Part shown: piece after piece, positions 57,490-64,000 of the stretch | Position numbering within the stretch: position 1 is the first letter of the stretch | Layout: each line of letters opens with the position of its first letter | Source: Nelumbo lutea | Taxonomy: Eukaryota; Streptophyta; Magnoliopsida; Proteales; Nelumbonaceae | Length of the DNA stretch: 64,000 nt | Direction of reading: 5' to 3' | Assembly (NCBI GenBank): GCA_022828595.1 | Contig: JAKGHH010000002.1 | Span: 75,178,383 to 75,242,382, forward strand | Notes under the pieces: generated by a model | Database searches by the model: none | Told to the model about the DNA's origin: nothing | What the model saw: only the letters and a program-made list of their open reading frames with translations | Program-made: the position numbers and the translations under genes

Positions 57490-57970
57490 TGTTAGCTAGT
57501 CTTAGGCCTTGGTCCTGGTTCAGTTTCCCTGAGTTGTTAAATGCTGTATTGAACCCTGAAAGACTTCAAAACCTGAACCAATAAGTAAGGAAGAACTTAA
57601 AACGTTGTCTAATCAACACATTTACTTCTTTTTCTTTACAAATTTTGTTTGTTTATATACCATTTTATTCCACCTTTTTCTTTTCTTCTTTTCCTATAAC
57701 AGAAATTGGGGTTCAGCCCCTATATTTTCTGAAATTTCTTTTCTTTCTTTTTTTTTCTCACGAATATGTTAGAATATGTTGATTTTCTATACTTTAACAT
57801 TAAGTTTATACTTTTCTTATGAAAACTATGAATAATTACTAGGAAATATGATGGAACTACCCTAGGATACAAATTTTTACTTGAAAAATCCATCGCCTAG
57901 GAGATTAGGCGACAAGGCGCCCCCCCGCCCCCGTCGCCTAGCCTCGCCTTGGCACCTTGAAAACAATGCT
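57490..57970 (-). mobile_element. Family Y element, inverted copy
   Basis: Read on minus it starts TGTTTTCAAGGTGCCAAGGC and GCGAGGCTAGGCGACGG. It then shares ATTATTCATAGTTTTCAT and GGGGCTGAACCCC-type stretches with 31718-32287. It supplies the tip that is hard to define in the other copies. Confidence 0.65.
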
Positions 57971-58336
57971 CCACACCTAGCTAACATTGTAACAACTTTA
58001 TGAACATCAACATAAATATTAAAAATTGAATTTCCAAAATTCAGGTATCTTCAATATATGGGCATTAATGTAATAAAAAATTTTACATATTTCATTTTAA
58101 ACTCCATGTGTAGGTTGACCAATGAATGCCTTCTTTTAGTTCTGTTTGTTTCATTTCTCAACTTCTCCCAAAATAACAACCTTGACAATAAAAAAAACAA
58201 CAAAGAAAAACTAGCAAAAGTGGAAGTAAAAATATTGTTAAGTGTATGATCACCATCTGATGCAACATAATTCACAGAAAAACTAGACAAAAAGCAAAAC
58301 AATGTCAAGTAAATGAAATATAGAAAACCACCTCAC

Positions 58337-58663
58337 CTTCAAATCAAACAAAAAACTCTCTTGCACAAACATGGCAAGCTGAGAACCATCCTCCTTGTTC
58401 AGAAATACGCAGACACTGTCAACATCCATACTCAAATTAAAAACTATACGGCTTTTACCATAGCCCAGCAAACCCTTAACAAAAGAACGTTCATTTTCTT
58501 CTGTCTTTTCTCTGATCTGAGAAGATTCAACTACAGGATCTCTATTCTCATTTGGGTGGCCTACCCCGGAATTTTCTGAGCTCAGATCCAAACCAAACTC
58601 AATTAAAGCAACAAGAGTAGGTCTATTGCAAAAAAAATCCAACTTAGACATGCGAATTTTCAT
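58337..58663 (-). CDS. VPS13: VPS13 exon 2
   Basis: 327 nt, phase 0/0, residues 167-275. It starts MKIRMSKLDFFCNRPTLVAL, typical of the strand repeats of the VPS13 lipid-channel wall, and ends ESFLFDLK before a GTGAGG donor. The intron separating it from exon 1 is only 125 bp and the one after it is 3.8 kb. Confidence 0.9.
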
Positions 58664-58788
58664 CTGGAAAAACGAACTAACAAAATTAGCAAATAAAGTT
58701 AGGAGTTAAAGAAAAAAGACAGGTTAGAATTACTAATAATCAAGGATCCAAATAATATTAAGATCCCCAATGATGTCATGTTCATTAC

Positions 58789-59286
58789 CTGTGAATCAAT
58801 ACCATCATAAAAGTGAGAGCTAGGACTCTTTGATGAAAAGATAAAAGCAACAAAATCAGAAGTATCATTCTCCAGTGCCTCATAGAACATCTCAGCAGCA
58901 TTACCCTTCCCTTCTGCTGAATCACTATCAGGAATAAAATCCTCAGTAGAATCAAATCCAACACAATGCCCACTGATATCCAAAGATTCATGCTTTAAAC
59001 CATCAGGGATATCAGTAATTGCTGAGTAAAAACTGGTATCAGGATTAGGCATGAAATCAGATAGAGCATCTTTAAAACATTCATCATCCTCCGGAAGCAT
59101 CATAGATAACTCTTTCACATTAGGATCTAAATCAGCAAGTGAAGTAGTTACATCATCACCACTGAGCACAGAACAGGCTAAATATTGTGTAGACGTCGAA
59201 AGACGACCTTGAAGCTCATCCTTAATCTTAAGAGAATGTAGTTTCATCTTGACAGTCAGTTCCTCCTGTGATTGAACAAGATGCAC
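58789..59286 (-). CDS. VPS13: VPS13 exon 1 of the visible series
   Basis: 498 nt, phase 0 at both ends, residues 1-166 of the visible protein. It opens after a TTGCAG acceptor with VHLVQSQEELTVKMKL, a strand-like segment, and continues into a long acidic, serine-rich linker. It ends FYDGIDSQ before a GTAATG donor. The preceding exon must lie beyond the right edge, because the upstream intron holds a copia element that runs off the window. Confidence 0.88.
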
Positions 59287-59479
59287 CTGCAATAAAATAT
59301 TGACACACATATAACCCCATCCAATAGGAAACAACAGGTCCACACATATATTATAAAAAAAATGAACTAGCCACTTCAATCAAACCATCATATTAGAAAT
59401 GAAAAAGAGAAGTTGTGTAATATATACCTATTACAGAGATCAAAATATCTAAATCATAAAAGTGATTAGTACTGTTTCG

Positions 59480-59714
59480 ACTGTTGCTACAGTAACCCGA
59501 ACCAGCAAGAGGAAGAAGAAGAAGAGGAAGAAGAAGAGAAGAAGAAGGAGGAAAAGAAGGCAACCCCTTAATAGTAATTAGTCTCTAACAATTTCTACAA
59601 AGACAAAACTGCTCTTAAGTGTGGGGCAGAGTGTCTCTAATAAAGCGGCCACACAAGCATGCAACTTAACAAAGATAAGATGACTAAACTACCCTTATTC
59701 GGCTCACATTAACA
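59480..59714 (-). repeat. 3' LTR of copia E
   Basis: On minus it starts TGTTAATGTGAGCCGAATAA and contains a CTTCTT-rich run (59513-59565 on +). The distal boundary is uncertain by about 20 bp because several CA ends are possible. Confidence 0.75.
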
Positions 59715-62700
59715 CTCCCCCTCAAGCTGGAGAATATATGTCATATAATCCCAGCTTGTTACATAGATATTGTCACAGTACAATATCAAAGGTTTATCCA
59801 TGTGGAACCCAATTTCTTGTAGGAGATTCCTCAACCACACTAATTCACAGGTAGTGCGTGCCATGGCCCTATACTCGGCTTCAGCACTGCTTCTAGCCAC
59901 AACCGTCTACTTTTTACTCTTCCACGTCACAAGATTTCTTCCAAGAAATGTGCAATAGCCGGTAGTAGATCTTCTGTCATTCACTGAGCCTGCCCAGTCT
60001 GCATTTGTGTACCCAACTACTTCAAGTTTTCCTCCTGGTTTATACAATAGTCCACGGCCTGGAGCTCCCTTCAGATATCTTACAATTCTAAGAACTGCAC
60101 CCTAGTGAGGTAAACGAGAGTTCTGCATGAATTAGCTCACCACACAAACTGCAAAGGAGATGTTGGGTCTCGTGATAGTCAGATAGTTCAGCTTCCCCAC
60201 TACTCGTCTATACCTTCCAGGATCTTCAAATACTTCCCCTGTATCACTCCTCAACTTAGCATTAGGTTCCATAGGGGTCTCAACCGGTTTTGCACCTAAC
60301 AGTCTTGTTTCTTTCAATAGATCAAGAACATATTTTCTTTGGCATAGATTTACACCTTGTTTTGACCTGGCAACATCTATGCCCAAGAAGTACTTCAATG
60401 TCCCAAGGTCTTTTGTTTGAAAATGATTTTGTAGAAATACCTTTAGTTTGTCAATCCCCAATTTGTCACTGCCAGTAATAACAATATCATCCACATAGAC
60501 CACTAATAAAATCTTTCCAGCTTCTGAATCATAGCTGAACACTGAGTGATCAACCTAGCATTGCTTCATTCCAAAATTCTTCACCACTTCGCTAAACTTC
60601 CCAAACCAAGCACGCGGCAATTGTTTCAACCCATAAATTGCCTTCTTCAGTCTGCACACCTTACCATCCTCCCCCTGAGAAACAAACCCAGGTGGTAACT
60701 CCATATATACCTCCTCCACAAAGTCGCTATGAAGGAAGGCATTTTTTATGTCAAGTTGAAACAGAGACCAATCATACAAACTGCCAAGGAGAATAGCACA
60801 CGAACAGAGACAATCTTAGCTACCGGAGAGAATGTCTCCATGTAGTCTACTCTATACAACTGTGAGTAACCTTTAGCAACGAGCCCGACCTTTAGATGCT
60901 CCACACTACCATCTGGCAAGTATTTAACAGTATACACCCATTTACAGCCCACAACATGCTTACTAGGTGGGAGAGTAGTGATCTCCCACATTTGAGTATG
61001 TTGAAGAACAGAGAGTTCCTCCTCCATTGCCTGTCGCCACCCAAGTGAACTAAGAGCTTCTTGGACATTGTTAGGTATGGAAATAGATGACAAAAGTGAA
61101 ACAAATTGACGATGTGAGGTGAAAAGGCGAGATAATGAAACAAAATTGGAAATGGGATGGGGAGTAGAACTGCATTTACCTTTTCGTAACGCAATGGGTA
61201 GGTCAAGTTCTGAGGGTTCAGCAAGAGAAGCCATGACAGGATCCGCAGATAAGGTAGAAGCTGGAGGGGGGCCGGTGTCGTTCGACGTGTATACGCTTGC
61301 CGGATCGGTGGTCGTTCAATGGTGATATGCACTGGATGAGATGATGAGTCTACTCCAACAGCAACATCTGGAACTGGATCAGTGACAGGAATAGGAAGAG
61401 GAAGCAAGGGTGGAGACGAATGTGCTTCAGGTCCTGAGAAGAAGGGGATAGACTCAAAAAAAGTGACATCAAGACAGACATAGCACTTTCAAGTAATGGG
61501 ATTATAACACTTCCCTTTTTTGAGTCCGAGAGTAGCCAATAAAGACACATTTAATGGAGCGTGCATCTAGCTTGACTATTCCAGGACTCAAATTGTAGAC
61601 AAAGCACACACAGCCAAAGACGCGAGGAGGAAATGGAAATGGAGATAAAGTGGGGAACAAGATAGAGAAGGGGGACCGACCATGAAGAATGAAGGAGGGC
61701 ATTCGATTGAGGAAACGTGCAGTGAGTACAACATCACTCCAAAACCGTTTAGGAACATTCATATGATGAAGAATAGACCGAGCAGTTTCAAGGAGTTGAC
61801 GGTTCTTTCGTTCAACCGCCCCATTTTCTTGAGGAGTGGATGCACATGAGGTTTGATGAATAATGCCATGTTGTTCTAAATATTGTTGAAATGAAGTAAA
61901 AAAGTATTCACAACCATTATCTGAACGAAGAACTTTGATTGGAACACCAAATTGTGTAACTATTTCAGCATGGAATTTTTCACAAATGGAAAATAATTCA
62001 CTTCTTTCTTTTATTAAGTAAATCCATGTCATCCTTGAACAATCATCAATAAAAGTGACAAAATACTTGCACCCATTATAAGACTCTATTTTGATCAGGC
62101 CCCAAACATCTGAATGAACCAAAAAAAAAGGACTCAACATACGACTTTCAACTCTAGGACTGAAGGAAACACGATGGTGTTTCCCAAACTGACATGGCTC
62201 ACACTGTAAAACTGACAAATGACTCAAAGACAGAACTAATATCTTGAGTGCCTTGAGAAAAGGATGTTCCATTCGGCAATGCCACTGTAGAGGAGTAAGT
62301 GAAGTCTGAAGAGCAAGATCCACCACCATCAAGATAATACAATTCACCAGCTTCATGCCCCCCATCAATCTTCTTCCCCGTCTTGACAACCTGAAAAACA
62401 CAAGAGGAAGGAATGAAGGAAACAGAACAGTTAAGAGTCTTGGTTAATTTACTAACAGACATAAGATTGAATGGAAACTTAGGTACATATAGAACAGATG
62501 ATAAAGAAAGAGAAGCCATGTCAACATTACCAACACCACAGATGGGAGATAAAGAGCCATTGGCAAGTGTAGCAGTTTGTGATGAAGAAATTTCAGAAAG
62601 AGAAGAGAATACACCTGGAGTCCCGGTCATGTGATCAGAGGCTCCAGAGTCAATAATCCAAGGCGAGGTTTTAGATTACATGCAAGCAATACCTGAGTGG

Positions 62701-63761
62701 GCAAGGGTAGCAGTGGTATGTTGTGAAGTGGTTTGAAGGAACCGTTCATACTCATCACGCGGAAAACTCATCATTTCCCTCCCAAAAGCAGATGTAGATG
62801 TGGAAGGAGTTAGGTCTGCATGTTTACTGTTACTGATATCAACCTCACTAGCTACAGCATGATTAGCCCATTTTGAGGGAGGGCCATGTAGATCATAACA
62901 GAAATCCACTGTGTGTCCTTCCCTGCCACAATGAGTACACTTCCTTGCAGAGTTACTCTTTCCATTGCCACGACCTCCCCCTGAGTCACGACCACCACCC
63001 CGGCCAAACATGGAACTGCCACGACCTCCTCAGGAGGCATGTCCTCCCCCTCTTGTACCATGTCCACTTCCTCTAGCTGTCACAAGTGCTGATTTATCAA
63101 ATTGTGTGGGATTCTCTGTCTGTCCCAAAGAAATCCTACGAAGCCGTGCAAACACTTCCTCAAGAGTAGGAAGGGTAGAGCCCCCTAATATTTGGGCTCT
63201 AACTGGTTCATACTCCGATTTCAGCCCCACTAAGAATCTTGTAACATCTAGTTGTTCACTCTGTTGTTGCTGAACTTTAACATCTGGAGCAAGGGGATGA
63301 TAGACATTGAGTTCATTCCTTATAATCTTCATGCAGGCATAGTACTCTTCTAGGGTTTTGTTTCCTTGTTGCAAATCAAAGTATTCTTGATAAAGTTTAT
63401 ATACCCTTGCAGTATTATCTTGTCCAGAATACAGCTTCTTAACATGTTCCCATATATCCTTAGCCATATCTAGGAACATGAAGTTGGCACTAATTTTGGG
63501 TTCCATACTATTCCATAGCCAGGTCATGATTTGAGCATCCTCTTGTTCCCAATCATCAAACCCTGGAGAGTCAACCTGTGGTTTATCTTCTTTTATATGC
63601 TTCATTTTCCTCTTTGCCTTGAGGAAAACTTCCACTGATTTGGCCCATGGAACATAGTTCTCCCCATTCATTTTAATTGAGGTCATCTGTACACCTAGAT
63701 AGTCAGAGGGGACCACCACACTGGGTTTCTGATCATTATACCCATCTCCCATTATTGCCAT
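59709..63761 (-). pseudogene. gag-pol of copia E, lightly broken
   Basis: In reading order: gag with VQMTSIKMNGENYVPWAKSV; zinc knuckle CTHCGREGHTVDFC; protease SPWIIDSGASDHMTG; integrase with FLVHSDVWGLIKIESYNGC, RSDNGCEY and QENGAVERKNRQ (all three acidic positions present); reverse transcriptase with intact YVDD; TRPNISFAVCVVS; and an RNase H start ARSSAEAEYRAMARTTCELV. Breaks: a TGA near 63028, a stop near 62673, a frameshift near 62340 and further shifts around 61.5-60.8 kb, plus a stop near 60553. Confidence 0.9.
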
Positions 63762-64000
63762 GGTACTCTTTCACCGTTGCCTCTAACCTGAATTCTCGGC
63801 TACAAACTGAGTGTTGTTATTAGGAGTTTGATGTTCCAGCACCTATAGCAGCCCCTAAACACAATAATAGGTACACAAGCCTTGTTGTTGTTCACACTAC
63901 TACTGATTTCACAACACCACGAACCACATAAACATAAAGTCAACACTTACTAATCACATGCAAGCCCTCTTACAACCACTCAATAAAAATTGTGCATCAC

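Larger units (their letters stand above)
3284..59286 (-). other. VPS13: VPS13-family lipid-transfer protein gene, internal part (24 exons)
   Basis: VPS13 proteins are very large bridge-like proteins that move phospholipids between membranes at contact sites. The visible part codes for 2,230 residues in 24 exons, and the exon lengths sum to 6,690 nt. All splice phases agree and no stop codon occurs, so the gene looks functional. Recognisable regions in protein order are: the extended middle region (exons 1-12); repeated modules of the form W-x-P-x-x-P-x-x-Y/F-x-x-LG-D/C-C (exons 13-15, the Vps62/DUF946-like region of plant VPS13); a C2-like segment (exons 19-22); and the start of the SHR-BD/VAB-type region (exons 23-24). 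The domain order resembles the Arabidopsis VPS13M type (At4g17140/At1g48090) more than SHRUBBY. That comparison is from memory and not computed. The first and last exons of the gene are outside the window. Coding exons fill about 12 percent of the span and transposons fill the long introns. Confidence 0.93.
59480..64000 (-). mobile_element. Copia element E, runs off the right edge
   Basis: Minus strand. The 3' LTR ends at 59714 against the polypurine tract (CCAGCTTGAGGGGGAG on minus). The gag-pol region follows up to 63761, then leader to the edge. The 5' LTR must lie beyond the window. Same orientation as VPS13, in the intron before the first visible exon. Of all the elements here it has the least damaged coding region. 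Confidence 0.9.

Noticed and set aside
61119..61325. Plus-strand ORF opposite copia E
   Set aside because: Shadow of the pol frame on the other strand.
1..64000. tRNA genes, snoRNAs or miRNA precursors
   Set aside because: I looked for tRNA box A/B pairs and obvious precursor hairpins and saw none that stand up without a covariance search; the tRNA-like matches are retrotransposon primer sites.

Overview
The window is nuclear DNA of a flowering plant, probably a eudicot. The evidence is spliceosomal GT-AG introns, Ty1/copia elements whose primer sites match the 3' end of plant initiator tRNA-Met (TGGTATCAGA-type), L1-type LINEs with a plant RNase H domain, and a plant-type VPS13 gene. I cannot name the species.

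Almost everything lies inside one host gene on the minus strand. From about 59.3 kb down to 3.3 kb I can string together 24 consecutive internal exons of a VPS13-family bridge-like lipid-transfer protein. Their lengths sum to 6,690 nt. Every junction phase agrees and no stop interrupts the 2,230 codons. The N-terminal chorein region lies beyond the right edge and the C-terminal part beyond the left edge. Only about 12 percent of the 56 kb is exon. The exons fall into compact clusters (11.2-13.9 kb, 52.4-54.6 kb, 58.3-59.3 kb) separated by introns of 2 to 7 kb.

Nearly every long intron is filled by identifiable transposons. From left to right they are: (i) 5-9 kb, a lone copia LTR, a LINE 3' end, two copia gag pieces and a GTATCG-rich MITE; (ii) 14.05-19.52 kb, a structurally complete copia element with LTRs and the target duplication ATTTT; (iii) 19.8-20.8 kb, a GC-tipped repeat and a long-TIR element; (iv) 23.4-26.9 kb, a deleted copia element on the minus strand; (v) 28.6-34.3 kb, a degraded LINE with three later insertions; (vi) 35.4-38.35 kb, a copia deletion derivative with the target duplication ATGAC; (vii) 42.8-46 kb, a scrambled cluster of copia pieces in both orientations; (viii) 49.60-52.16 kb, a Pack-MULE; (ix) 54.9-57.97 kb, two LINE pieces and an inverted nonautonomous element; (x) 59.5 kb to the right edge, a lightly damaged copia element on the minus strand.

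The most interesting single object is the Pack-MULE at 49600-52162. It has TIRs of about 140 bp and a perfect 9-bp target duplication (TTTATTTTA). It carries fragments of three unrelated host genes, all in the same direction: a plastid ATP/ADP translocase (NTT), an AZG-type purine transporter and, less surely, an O-fucosyltransferase-like protein. The first two are joined in one reading frame. The left end of the window (0.5-2.9 kb) holds a truncated 5S rRNA fragment and a block of hairpin-forming direct repeats that I could not assign to any family.
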